A DNA stretch of 64,000 nucleotides. Source: Heliocidaris tuberculata. Taxonomy: Eukaryota > Echinodermata > Echinoidea > Camarodonta > Echinometridae. Position 1 is the stretch's first letter. Each line of letters opens with the position of its first letter. Shown here in pieces: positions 1 to 9,899 of the stretch. Made by a program: the position numbers and the translations under genes. The notes beneath the pieces are model-generated. The model saw only the letters and a list, made by a program, of their open reading frames with translations, was not told the DNA's origin and ran no database searches. The DNA lies in assembly GCA_025618425.1 (NCBI GenBank), contig CM046844.1, positions 15,564,076 through 15,628,075 of the forward strand, given 5' to 3'.

Positions 1-79
1 TAGAAATTTTGTTTCAATCACCTTCTGTATTTGACTATTATCTATTAAAATCGGATGAGGTAGTTCGTTAAAAGTATTA

Positions 80-349
80 CTATAGAAACATGTAATTTGT
101 TTTTTCTAGATTTAGTGAAAACTTGTTAGCCTTAATCCATGTTGCAACTGAATCCAATTCAGAATTAATCACATTACATAAAGTTTCTAGGCTTTTATGC
201 GAAAAAAATAGATTAGTGTCATTTGCATACATAATAAACGTCAATGAATTTGATGATCTATGAGAGTCATTTATATACAAAATAAAAAGTAAAGGGCCTA
301 GAATAGAACCCTGTAGAACACTACAATTAATATTTCTTAATTGCGACAT
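80..349 (-). pseudogene. Non-LTR retrotransposon reverse transcriptase fragment
   Basis: The minus strand encodes a piece of a LINE reverse transcriptase: a LQGSILGPLLFILYIND block, followed by the position of the catalytic box, followed by a W-I-x-x-N-K-x-S-L-N motif. These are hallmarks of the palm domain of jockey/CR1-like elements. The catalytic box reads YAND where active enzymes have YADD or FADD, so one of the two catalytic aspartates is lost. No endonuclease or thumb region is joined to it, so it is a dead fragment. The 3' end of a similar LINE lies at 1265-2168 on the same strand, but the two are separated by scramblase sequence, so they are probably separate insertions. Confidence 0.75.
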
Positions 350-492
350 GCAATTTTCCCTGTCCTAAAAGAAAAGGTGGTCTGCATCACTTGAACCATC
401 AAAGTGAATGCTGTGCATGTTGTACGGAGTGATGTAGGTTGTATTGGTATTCCTGTGTTATATCATCTTTCACCCTTTTTTGGTCCGTTCAG

Positions 493-675
493 GAGGTGAT
501 CCGTATTACTCGAATCTTCAAATGTTGTGCTGGGTGCTGCTGGTGTGCTCACGGTACCAACTACTGCTCTTTCTTTATCGAGGTTGAGAGCCCACCAGGA
601 ACGGTCATCGGCTACATCAGGCAAACGTACGTTCACTTCTTCCGTCTGAATCTTCAGGAGGGCGATAGGATGGAG
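493..675 (+). CDS. Phospholipid scramblase exon (IEVESPPG block)
   Basis: The exon opens after the acceptor TTCAG at 488-492 and reads EVIRITRIFKCCAGCC... through VIGYIRQTYVHFF to LQEGDRME. The cysteine cluster is the likely palmitoylation patch of the family. The 3' edge is uncertain: a GT follows base 675 and would give phase 0, matching the phase of the exon at 3533, but this GT leads straight into a run of more than 40 G, so the true donor could be hidden in or lost to the run. Confidence 0.75.
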
Positions 676-680
676 GTGGT

Positions 681-719
<39 letters not shown>

Positions 720-1106
720 GGGGGGGGGGGGGGGGGGGAGGGGGGGGGGAGTCATCTCCAGGATGATCGCTTTGTATTTTGAAGGTACAACTCATGATCT
801 TATTTTTTTTAAATCTTCTTTTCTTCTTCTTCTTCTTCTCCTTCTTCTTCTTCTTCTTCTTCTACTACTACTACTGCTTCTTTTTCATCATCATCATCTT
901 CTTCTTCTTCTTTTTCTTCTTTTTGTTGTTGTTGTTGTTGTTGTTGTTCTTCTTCTTCTTGTTCTTCCTCTTCCACTACTACTACTTCTTCTTCTTCTTC
1001 ATCATCATCATCTTCTTGTTGTTCTTCTTCTTCTCCTCCTCCTCCCCCTCCTCCTCCTTCTTCTTCTTCTTCTTCTTCTTCTTCTTCTTCTTCTTCTCCT
1101 TCTTCT

Positions 1107-1138
<32 letters not shown>

Positions 1139-3833
1139 TTCTTCTTCTTCTTCTTCTTCTTCTTCTTCTTCTTCTTCTTCTTCTTGTGTCGCTAGTCGCT
1201 ACACTTTTCACAGCCACTGCATAACACTGGATCTTGTGACTCTTGTCCACTGGTTAAAGACTTTTTGAATTGAATTGAATTGAATTGAAAAAGGTCTTTA
1301 TTAGATTCTGACTGGCGACCAAAAGTCGAATTGCACAGAATATACATGTATAAAAGGTTACAAAAAAGAAAAACAAATTCATACATAAATATGAGAATCA
1401 AAATACTGAAGTTCTATTCAAATACAAAACAAATATTAAACTTAGGGTTAAGCAACTGTAAAAGTTTATCATCATGGTTGCCTGATATCTGGTTAATAAA
1501 GTCACTGCCAAATATAAGCTCAATTCTGATGAATGCTTAAGAATTGTTAGAATGATAATCGTTCAGTATGTTGATAAAATATGGTATTGCACTTTTTTTT
1601 AACCGGTCAGTTTTACAAAGTAATTGAGAGTATTTTTTGATATGTCTTAAATTCAAATTAACATTCCTTTGATCAGGCAACCATGATGAGTACATGGGGT
1701 GCTTCTCCAAATTTAAGGCAAAATCTACACACAACTTTATCCTTCTTTCCTTCAAAGGCAACAAATTGCACACTTCCAGTGCTTTTTTGTATGTAATGTA
1801 ATTGAAACCTAGTATAATTTTAATTGCACGTTTCTGAATTTTTTCTATATAATCTGTGTGTTTTTTTTTGTAAGGCTTGAGTGAAAAAGAGGAACACAGT
1901 ATTCTAAAATGGGTCTAACATATCCTGTGTACACAGTGATAAGACTTGAATATCTTGTGATTTAAAGGGCAGGATAGAGGTCCACCCTCTTTTCTTGCAC
2001 GTTTCTGAATTTTTTCTGTTTTTTTTTTTTTTTTTTTTTTTAGTAAGGCTTGAGTGAAAAAGAGGAACACAGTATTCTAAAATGGGTCTAACATATCCTG
2101 TGTACACAGTGATAAGACTTGAATATCTTGTGATTTAAAGGGCAGGATAGAGGTCCACCCTCTTTTATGAGAAACCGAGGATATTCCGTTAATTATACAT
2201 CCCTTTAATAAGGACATGAGTAAAATGTTAATTTATGGACAAGAAATTTAATGGTTTTGAATCTTCCCTAACTCTGAAATAAATACTTCGTTTGAGCACG
2301 GTGACTCATTTATATCAACATAATAAGTGTTATGTTAATTTTTTTTTTTAACAGCTGTTTAAAGGCATTGCGAATTCTTTGCAGGCTTTGCAACTTCTTA
2401 TCGTTATCGGCCTAACAAAACAAATAAACAAACAAACAAACAAATAAAAAAATGTTTGGACAAAACTATTATCTCAAAAAAGTGATACGGTTTTCTTCCA
2501 TAATAATGCAGATTTATCTTCCATCCAACCTCACTTTTTATATAGTCGTAGCTTCGCATCACCTCACTTTGACGTCCAGGATGAAAACAACCAAACGCAA
2601 CTTAAAATCCGTGGTCATTGGTGTCGCTGCCAGACTATCTGTTGCACATCTGACATCGAGTTCAAGGTAAGCAATCTCAAGCCCAGATATATCTTTTTTC
2701 GTACTTGGGCATCACCATGGTAAAACCACAGTAAGTTAAGGGATGTATGACATTTGCTCCTGCGACAATTGCTCCGGTCTAACTTTGCCATGCTAATCCT
2801 AAACCTAAACCTAAACCTAACCCTAATCCTAACTCTAATCCTAATATTCAAATTTTCCTGAACAAAAAAAAAAAAAACAAAACCAATCATGACCTTGACC
2901 TTAACCTTTGACCTTTTAAGATATGGACTGTGGAGCAAATGTCGCAGGAGCAAATGTCGGCGCCCCATGTTAAGGGGACGACTAAAGCAACTAAATCAAA
3001 TGACTTAGATTTTGATATACTTTTATTCATTTATTTATTTTTTTGCTTGTCAGAAGTTCCCTCTTGAGAGAATCCTAAATCCCGCTGTAATGCATTATCT
3101 CGTATAGCTCTTTACAATACCTGTATACTGGGATGGAGATTGGCAATCGTCAATGATTGTCTTATCAAAGACAATTAGCATGGTTCAGGGGCCGTGGAGT
3201 GTTTTTGAAAGTGGCGGGGGGGGGGGGGCTGATTGATTTCACTCATTTATGACAATTTTCGAACCTTTTTCCCGAGGTTTTATGAAACGTCTCTTTAAAA
3301 AAAGGGGGGCTGCAGCCCCCAGCCTCCCCCCCCCCCCGTTCTGCGGCCCATGTGGTTATTGTCACTTGCCTCTTTCAATTTCAAGTAATTTTCATATACT
3401 CGGAAGAAAAAAACAAGATGAAGAAAAGGTCTTATATTCTATATTTAAGTATTAAATGCAGTTTCAATGAAAACGATCGATCTCCATTTATAACACAAGA
3501 GACGCTTTTTCTTGTAAACTCTTGTCCACTAGATATTCACAAATGACCTGAACACGCAGATTGGGAAAGTCTCAAAGCAATGGGGAGGATGGCTCAAGGA
3601 AAACTACACACAGGCAGACAACTTTGGAGTTGAATGTAAGTACATGTATATTAGTGGCCTTCAAATGATTATGGATGAGGGCGCTCATGTGTATGTGTAT
3701 TATACAGAGCCATCTATAGACTGATTCCGTTTCCATGGTTTCCACGAGGAAACAGTAAGAGAAAGTTGCCGAGAGTGGGTTAGAGGGGTGATTAGGTGGG
3801 CGTATGTGTATTTGTTTGTGTATGTACGTGTGG

Positions 3834-3882
<49 letters not shown>

Positions 3883-5633
3883 GAGAGAGGGAGAGAGAGA
3901 GAGAGAAAGAGAGAGAAGAGAGAGACTAAGAGAATAAAATAAAGACTAACGAGGGACAGTAAGGCAAAATTGCCGAGAGTGGTTTGGAGGGGTGATTAGG
4001 TTGGCGTATGTGGTTGTACGTGCGTGTGTGTGTGTGAGTGTATGGGAGAGGAGAGAGATAGAGAGGGGGGGGGGGGGAGAAGGGGGACTGAAAAGATGGA
4101 ATAGGGACTATAAGGAGGGAACAGTGAGCATGGTGAGAGAAACTGGGCAATGGAGTGTCTGGGGTATAATAGGTTGGATGGTGAGTGGGTGGGTGAGAGC
4201 GAGTGAATGAGAGAAGAGAGGGAGGGAGAGAGAGAGAGACAGAGAGAGAATATCGATTTTCATTGAGCTAAAACGCTGATGAACATTTATATCTTATCCA
4301 CTCATCTCTAAATCACCAGTTCCTACCGACCTTGATGTCAAGACGAAAGCACTTCTCCTAGCCAGTACATTCTTAATCGTAAGTTGCCTCCTTCTTTTTT
4401 TTTTATTATTATTTTTCATGTTTCATTCTTATTCTGTTCTATTAATCTTTTTTTTTTAAATTTTCTATGTATTTGTTCTACTCTATATCATATTTTAGGT
4501 TACCAATACTTTTACGTGCATTCTCTCGAACTTCACTCATTGCTGCCTCGATCATCCGGTCATTTTCATACTTTTGCTTTTGCTTTGGCTTTGTCGTACT
4601 TTTGAAATACGCATAATGAAGTTAAATGAAATAATAAGAAATATCAACATAAATCGTTAAAGAGAAGGTTGAGTTCTGGGAAAGGTAAAAAATAGTTTGT
4701 GAGCTTTCTCATTCTTTTTATGTTAGTTTGGAAGATTATCATAGTAGAAATGTCCCCTGAAAAAGATTGCTCTTCAAATGCGCCCACATTCAAAATATGA
4801 CAAGAAACAGCTGTTCGGGCCGAACATTTGTATGTAGTCCCATATACACATTTCTGTGTGCAATGCATGTGACTCTCAGCAGGATTAAGTCAATTTCTTA
4901 TCATTTTGGTGATTCCAAAACCTTGCAGCATACACCAATTCTTATGTGCTTTACATGTATAATCCGGGTCCGCTCGCTATTCATAAGAACCGCTATTCAT
5001 AGAAAACTGCTATTCATTTAACACGCGCTCTGAATAGCGGTCCTTATGAGTAGTTATGAATAGTGGTCCTTATGAATGGATGTCCTTATGGATAGCGAGG
5101 AAATTTGTCTATGGTTTGCTAACTATTCAGAAGGACCGCTATTTCGTACAAAACCGCTATTCATTTAGTCACGCGTTATGGATAGCGGTCCTTATGAATA
5201 AGTGGTCATTATGAATAGCTGTCCTTATGACTAGCAAGGTTACCCCGTATAATCAACCTTTCCCAATTGCTTTGAGACAATTTCTTTCACAATTCAATCT
5301 CATGACCAGAACTCAACTTTATAGATTCGTTACATAATCTAGTGTTCTTGGAAGCTGATAATTTCAAGGCAGGCCACGCAAATTGTATAGAGTACTCGTA
5401 CAACTAAACTTTAGAATGAATCCAGTGTTAGTCATGAATCTGAAGACAAAAAAAAAAAGAGAAAAAAAGAAAAAAGAAGAGGATAAACATTCAAGAGAAA
5501 CGAATCTCTTAACAACATCGAATCTCATAACAACATCCAGAAAAAAATAGACAATGATTTCTTTTCATTTTTTTTTCTCTTACAGGACTTCATGTTTTTC
5601 GAGAACCAGCAGAACAACAAACAAAATTATTAA
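493..5633 (+). CDS. Phospholipid scramblase (PLSCR family), 3' part of gene
   Basis: Scramblases move phospholipids between the two leaflets of the plasma membrane in response to calcium, and some act in the nucleus. Exons visible here: 493 to about 675, 3533-3635, 4320-4378 and 5586-5633 (stop TAA 5631-5633). They encode a Cys-rich patch (KCCAGCCWC), the block IEVESPPGTVIGYIRQT, then IGKVSKQWGGW, then the family signature ADNFG, then FPTDLDVKTKALLLA and the C-terminal helix LIDFMFFE. All inner junctions are GT/AG: the 3533 exon ends in phase 1 and the 4320 exon resumes it; the last junction is phase 0. The N-terminal exons lie before the window. The conserved Cys-rich CGDVxFE segment expected between the first and second visible exons was not found; a run of G sits at that place. 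The gene may be intact but badly assembled there, or damaged. Confidence 0.8.
676..750. repeat. Poly-G tract with rare A interruptions
   Basis: About 60 bases of nearly pure G, broken by single A residues, directly follow the scramblase exon. Runs of this kind recur through the window, mostly as the poly-G or poly-C core of small transposons. The length is unlikely to be assembled reliably. Confidence 0.9.
810..1190. repeat. Long polypyrimidine triplet-repeat tract (CTT)n with variant triplets
   Basis: About 380 bases of in-register triplets, mainly CTT/TTC, with blocks of CTA/TAC, CAT/ATC, GTT/TTG and CTC/TCC. The blocks keep the same 3-base register, which points to expansion of mutated units. 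Long open frames here (poly-Leu, poly-Phe, poly-Arg) are artefacts of the repeat. Confidence 0.95.
1265..2168 (-). mobile_element. 5'-truncated non-LTR retrotransposon (3' end with TTCAA-type tail)
   Basis: On the minus strand the C-terminal end of a LINE polymerase can be read: a VRPILEYCVPLFHSSLT motif (1890-1945), then QKRAIKIILGFNYITYKKALE, then LPLKERRIKLC and a NLNLR...SAIPYFINILN block ending near 1537. Its 3' end carries a tandem TTCAA-type tail (plus strand GAATTGAATTGAATTG at 1267-1288), typical of LINEs ending in short tandem repeats. The element is 5'-truncated, and its 5' portion is tandemly duplicated (see 1826-2168). Confidence 0.75.
1826..2168. repeat. 171-173-bp tandem duplication inside the LINE
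   Basis: The stretch beginning GCACGTTTCTGAATTTTTTC at 1826 recurs at 1997, and the next ~170 bases through GGTCCACCCTCTTTT are almost identical in both copies. They differ mainly in the length of a T run (1861-1870 against 2021-2041). The near identity suggests a recent event. Confidence 0.9.
2749..2958. mobile_element. Small inverted-repeat element with telomere-like core, empty-site copy
   Basis: The element starts GACATTTGCTCCTGCGACAA and ends with the inverted form GGAGCAAATGTCGCAGGAGC...GTC, giving terminal inverted repeats of about 28 bp. Its interior holds CCTAAACCTAAACCTAA and CCTAACCCTAATCC-like repeats, then GACCTTGACCTTAACC. A second copy at 8841-10537 carries a 1.5-kb insertion exactly at the TTAA of that last motif. 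Confidence 0.8.
3188..3354. mobile_element. GC-rich miniature repeat element, copy 1
   Basis: It begins AGGGGCCGTGGAGTGTTTTT, has a poly-G core, the motif ACAATTTTCGAACCTTT, a small palindrome GGGGGCTGCAGCCCCC and a poly-C run, and ends near GTTCTGCGGCCCATG. The same order of motifs recurs at 37681-37838, so this is a family and not chance low complexity. Confidence 0.7.
3533..3635 (+). CDS. Phospholipid scramblase exon (ADNFG block)
   Basis: This 103-bp exon lies between acceptor CACTAG (3527-3532) and donor GTAAGT (3636). It reads IFTNDLNTQIGKVSKQWGGW followed by LKENYTQADNFGVE. The Q/D-A-D-N-F-G string is a signature of the scramblase family, just before the predicted calcium-binding FPxDLDVxxKA segment of the next exon. 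It ends in phase 1. Confidence 0.85.
3839..4250. repeat. GA-rich and GT-rich microsatellite region
   Basis: A (GA)n tract at 3843-3925 is followed by GT-rich and GGGAGAG-rich DNA. A GGGGTGATTAGGTKGGCGTATGTG phrase appears twice (about 3786 and 3989), so the block itself is partly duplicated. It lies in the scramblase intron between the 3533 and 4320 exons. Confidence 0.85.
4320..4378 (+). CDS. Phospholipid scramblase exon (FPTDLDVKTKA)
   Basis: A 59-bp exon between acceptor TCACCAG and donor GTAAGT. Joined to the exon ending at 3635 it reads FPTDLDVKTKALLLASTFLI. This matches the acidic calcium-binding segment of scramblases and the start of their single C-terminal hydrophobic helix. It ends in phase 0. 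Confidence 0.85.
4640..5340. repeat. Intronic block shared with the SRCR gene C region (60183-60545)
   Basis: Sequence from TTGAGTTCTGGGAAAGG through CTTTCTCATTCTTTT, GGGCCGAACAT and CCCATATACACATTTCTGTG to CTTTCCCAATTGCTTTGAGAC matches 60183-60545 at high identity. A weaker match lies at 20100-20280, just before an SRCR exon. It is best explained as a dispersed repeat of several hundred bases; no protein is evident. In this copy a small element (4965-5246) is inserted. Confidence 0.75.
4965..5246. mobile_element. hAT-like miniature element, internally duplicated, with 8-bp target duplication
   Basis: It begins CGGGTCCGCTCGCTATTCAT and ends CTAGCAAGGTTACCCC, with termini that are inverted copies of each other. 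The interior repeats GGTCCTTATGAATAG-type units in both directions. Identical 8-bp flanks GTATAATC lie at 4957-4964 and 5247-5254, and the related block at 60500 lacks the insertion. Eight-base duplications are characteristic of the hAT superfamily. A shorter relative lies at 47337-47445. Confidence 0.8.
5586..5633 (+). CDS. Phospholipid scramblase terminal exon
   Basis: After the acceptor CTCTTACAG (5577-5585) the reading is DFMFFENQQNNKQNY, then stop TAA at 5631-5633. LIDFMFFE is the end of the C-terminal helix in scramblases; the extracellular tail after it is only ten residues and Asn/Gln-rich. Confidence 0.85.
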   Translation, partial: DFMFFENQQNNKQNY

Positions 5634-5950
5634 GAAGGATGAGTCGAGAATAGAAATTCACGGAGGTCTTCAGAGAGCAGACAATTCATTTCTTTGTAAT
5701 CTTCTTTGTCCCTTATTGCTGTTTCTCCATTTTATAACCACATTGAATTTCTTCATGCAAATAGTCCTATTTCTTTAATATGGTCAATTATCCCTAGTCC
5801 CCTTTTACGTTCTCTATGATTTAAAGTGTTTTCTTTGTATAGTCTTTGTAATTATTTCAAATATAATTGTATAGTTTACGTGTTTATTCCGAATGTTAAT
5901 CACATGGGGAATCTTTTTTTCCTTTTGTACATTAAAAGCGATATAAATAG
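5634..5950 (+). other. Probable 3' UTR of the scramblase with ATTAAA signal
   Basis: No coding sequence follows the stop. A candidate polyadenylation signal ATTAAA lies at 5931-5936. The exact cleavage site cannot be seen. Confidence 0.4.
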
Positions 5951-6559
5951 TTAAGTTATCATTATCACTGTTTCTATGCTCATAATCAATATTTCCTCCA
6001 TTATCAAAGGATATTTCTACCCGAACATTTTACCGAAGTGTCGTAAAATCCATGTTAAAGCTACAGTTTTGGTAGTGAAAAGGAGATTGGACAGAAACTT
6101 GTTTAATGTAGTCTCATGTTGTTCTTCTTGTATCAAAAGATGTTTGTAAGAGAGCATTTGGTATTCCATCTATGATTTCCAGTAAATCTCAGTGTAAATA
6201 TCTGTAAGAAACGCCAGCTCACTTCCCTACACAAGGGCCTTTCCACCCCTACGCTCTCTGCACAACAATCTTCGGGTTTCGCACGTGTGTCACTGTATGT
6301 AGTATAAACATAATCCTCATTGGTTCTTCACGCGTGCGCGCGCGCGCGTGTGTGCGTGTGTGTGGGTGCGTGTGGGTGTGTGTATGTGTAAAGTGTATAG
6401 TGCATGCTGTTGTTGTTGGGAGTTAACTGCCTGGCCCAGTATCTTAATTATTTTTTACCTCTCCTTTACTTGATATTAAACTGCAGGAGGCGGAATTTTG
6501 ACAGAATCTTAGTTTTGCTAGTATCTAGCTATATATCCACCGAAATTTTTTTTTTTTAA

Positions 6560-6674
6560 ATCCAAGAAATCTGACGAAAAGTTTTTGAGGGCTTGCCAAA
6601 ACTATCAACAACAACAACAAAAAAAATCCAAGAAATCTGACGAAAAGTTTTTGAGGGCTTGCCAAAACTATTAG
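6560..6674. repeat. ~67-bp tandem duplication
   Basis: The sequence AATCCAAGAAATCTGACGAA through TTGCCAAAACTAT occurs at about 6560-6607 and again at 6627-6671, separated by an (AAC)n and A-rich spacer. The copies are identical over about 46 bases. Confidence 0.9.
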
Positions 6675-6822
6675 TTACCTTTAAAAGCCTAACATATCTG
6701 TGTATTTTATCGTAAATTTGATATCTGCGCACTTCATACAAATTTGTATTTTTAGTTTCTACACATGTATATTATTGTAATACATGTATATACTAAATTG
6801 CTACAATATACATTATTTTGCA

Positions 6823-7010
6823 GTGGCGGATTGAGGGGGGGGCGATCCCGGCCCGTGCCCCCCCCCCCTTTTGAGGGAAAACAATGCAATGTGCCCCCCC
6901 CCCTTTTCGAGCAGAAAACCTTTTTGTTTTTTGTTTTTTGTTTTGTTTTTGTTTTGTTTTGTTTTTTGCTTGTCAGAGAATTGTGGAGGGGAACTGGACC
7001 CTAACATGAA
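6823..7010. mobile_element. Poly-G/poly-C miniature element of the AGTGGCGxA family
   Basis: It starts CAGTGGCGGATTGAGGGGGG, has poly-C stretches and a T/G-rich stretch, then TTGCTTGTCAGAGAATTG. Relatives starting AGTGGCGTA or ending in its complement (TACGCCACTG, TACGCTACTG) occur at about 26168, 29420-29630, 30537, 43690-43730 and 58640. Confidence 0.55.
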
Positions 7011-9340
7011 TACAGTAATTTACTCGGGACTTAGGGGTTGGCGAATACCTTCCATAAATCAGCCAAGCTTAACTTCGGCCACTTTCGAGAATACGGGCCT
7101 ATAACATCTTTCGGTTTTGAAATACAAGCCACTTTCCAGCATCGATCGTTAACGATAGACATTTATATCATTTTAGTAGTTAATATCGTGTTATTCCTTA
7201 TCAAATTTGAAATGTCATATGCATTCTTAATTATAATTTCCATTGCCTGTATATAACTTTGAATTGTCAAAAATTACTTGATAAGTGAATTTTGTATTTA
7301 TTATTGGATTATTTCGAAAACTTAAATGGATTATTAATCTGAACCAGAAATCAACAGAATGCCAATATTAGCACTAATAAAGACTTTTTCCCAATTTACA
7401 TTTCCGTAAAATTTCTTATTATCTCTTTTGTAGACTTTAGACTCTGACACTGATTATATAATTTCGCAATAGCATCAGCTCCATATCCAATGCCATTGGC
7501 GTAAAAGGCGTATAGGGGTACTGTAGTCGACAGTCGCCTTCATGATTATTAATTACCTCGTACAATATAAAACTTGTGAAATAATGACTGTTTCAATTTT
7601 CATTGCCCAGACCCTTTAAAAAATATATAAAGAATTCAACGTGTTCAGTCTATGGCGAATGAAATTGCAAATGATTTTCCCTAACATATTGGACTTCTAT
7701 TTCTACTATTTGATACCATCATCACTTCAAAGCCACTGCGTAATTTACACATTTAAAATTATATATACACATGTATTGTTATGATTTTAAGAAATCTTTC
7801 GCCCTAGCTAATTGATAGACCAAAGTAAAAATCACTATCCTTCCCCTGCATCTCCTTATTGTTCGTATTCCTATAATTTGAATTGCGATTCCAACCGACA
7901 GGTGGTAATGGACTGACTTTGCTCTCTTTAAAGTTTTGTTTGAAATCTACAGTATTAGAGTTTATACAATCGTACACTGGATGAGTGGAGTTTGCATGAA
8001 CGTCTTAAAACCACTCGCATAGGTCTGAAGGGACTAACAGCTGGTAATTACACATACTAAATTGCTACTCAATCATTATTTTGTGGTAATTAGACATAGA
8101 AAATACGTGATTGCAAGTATGAACATTAAAATCTCACTTAACTGCAAGTCTGGAAAATTCTTGTTTCTTTGGTGACCAGCTAAACCAGTCATCACTGCAG
8201 ACGAACAAACCCGTTGCCTTTTGTGTGACGGACTATCATAACTTCTAAACATCGGGCCCAAACATTCTCCCATTCTCCCATAAGTAAGTTTTTAATGCCG
8301 GCACATCTGTAGTTAATATAGATGATCGATAGATAAATGTTTTTTGATAAAGAGCAAACATCCCTGCTGCAAAACCGCACTATAATGACTTTACAATGGC
8401 TAAAAGTGGGAACATAAAATGATAATCAGCATAACATAACGATCAACGAATAATATTTTGTATCATACCGTAAGCTCTTTCATATAAACTAATCATGCTG
8501 ATATTACATTTCATTCAATACTCTATATATAATTGATTAGATATAATAAATAACTGAAATTTATTACTAATGGTTGGTAATTATTAGCCGTAAATCTGCT
8601 AGATTTTGGAGTTTTACAGTCCCATATACAAAGCTTTAAGAAAATTATTGATATGTTTTTCGATTGTTCATCTATGTTGTATCATATTAATTCCTTTTCA
8701 GTAGATTGGACCTATGGATTGGACCCTGATTGGACCCCAAATGCTCATACGCGTACGCTTTTCTCCACTGTGCAGCGCAGAGATACAGGGGCACATGGCC
8801 CTGCGGGCGTACTGCGTGAATACACCTTACACGGTTCCATGACATTTGCTCCTGTGACAATTGCTCCGGTCTAACTTTGCCATGTTTATCCTAAACCTAA
8901 ACCTAACCCTAACCCTAACCCTAATCCTAATCTTCACATTGTCCTGAACAAAAAACCAAATCATGACCTTGACCTTAAAGGTTCCCTTTTATGGAATTAC
9001 AAAGGAACTTCAATTAGTAGACTTTTCTACTGTGAATCCAGATCTGTCAACCATTTTACCTGAATTCCATTCATTAATCTGTAAACTTGAAAATAAAAAA
9101 TTAATTGGGAACGCCCCTAAAAATTTTGGAAAATCGGTCCAGCGATAGATGACGTCATGTGACGTCACACTCAGAATGCTTGACTCCACGCAAGCTGAAA
9201 GTGTGTGTGTAGGCTATTGAACTTCGTGTAGATCCTAGCTTCGACTTCGTGTAGATCCTAGCTTCGACTTCGTGCCATTCCAGCCCTTCATTTTAGTTTT
9301 TTTTTAATCCTATATCAACGAACGATAACATCTTCTTCAG

Positions 9341-9493
9341 ACAGAAGAAATAAAAGAGGAATTAGGGGCACGGCCGTATTTGTTTGAACCAGACATGTCG
9401 GATTCTGATTATATGACAGAGACGTCCCTGATTTCAATAACGGAGAAGATATCGACGGGAGACTTGGGAATTATAACTAGTAATTCCTTTTGA
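9341..9493 (+). CDS. Exon-like open reading with PYLFEP motif, function unknown
   Basis: After the acceptor-like TCTTCTTCAG (9331-9340) a frame of 50 codons runs to TGA at 9491-9493. It begins TEEIKEELGARPYLFEP and continues with an Asp/Ser-rich stretch. Acidic segments with an R-P-Y-x-F-E-P motif occur near the start of several domesticated or transposon-derived proteins in invertebrates, but I cannot assign the family. It lies within the TTAA-flanked element, opposite in strand to the THAP fragment. It may be a last exon picked up by the element, or chance. Confidence 0.35.
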   Translation, partial: TEEIKEELGARPYLFEPDMSDSDYMTETSLISITEKISTGDLGIITSNSF

Positions 9494-9899
9494 TAATTAG
9501 ATTGCCGATTAAATTTTAATTTACGCATATCCACCAATTATGAATCTTGTTTGCGCTTGCAAAATGCCCCAGTCCTGATGAGGCTGAGCTGATAGCTGAT
9601 CGAGGCAGTGAGCTCGACGTGCGCAGGTGTACACGCCGTGCCGTTCGGTCGTTCGCCTGCTGACCCTGCCTGGCCTGGGCGCGGCTTGGGTAGGGTTTTA
9701 CTGGTGCATGGGGTGGTAGCGTTTTGTTTCTAGTAAATTCTAACATTGATATCCAGAAAACCCTTAGCTCTCCTGTTACCTTGCATGTTTTCATTGTGCT
9801 GCTATGAATAATAAGTACCGGTAGACTAAGTTAGTGTAGGTACAGTGATAGTTGATCAATAGATATATGATCAATAGATACCGTAGATCAAGTTTGATT

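Larger units (their letters stand above)
5951..8640. other. Gene-free stretch
   Basis: No exon-like or RNA-gene-like sequence was found. It holds a (GC/GT)n microsatellite at 6329-6390, a tandem duplication at 6560-6674 and a G/C-run element at 6823-7010. The rest is unremarkable AT-rich DNA. Confidence 0.6.

Noticed and set aside
463..795. Proline-rich open frame on the minus strand
   Set aside because: It is the complement of the scramblase exon and the poly-G run; the proline stretch is only the G run read backwards.
779..1250. Long poly-Phe, poly-Leu and poly-Arg frames
   Set aside because: They are read from the triplet-repeat tract; no stop can occur in such DNA and no domain is present.
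2800..8935. Interstitial telomere or chromosome-fusion scar from CCTAACCC repeats
   Set aside because: The repeats are short and sit at the same internal position of two copies of one transposon, which explains them better.
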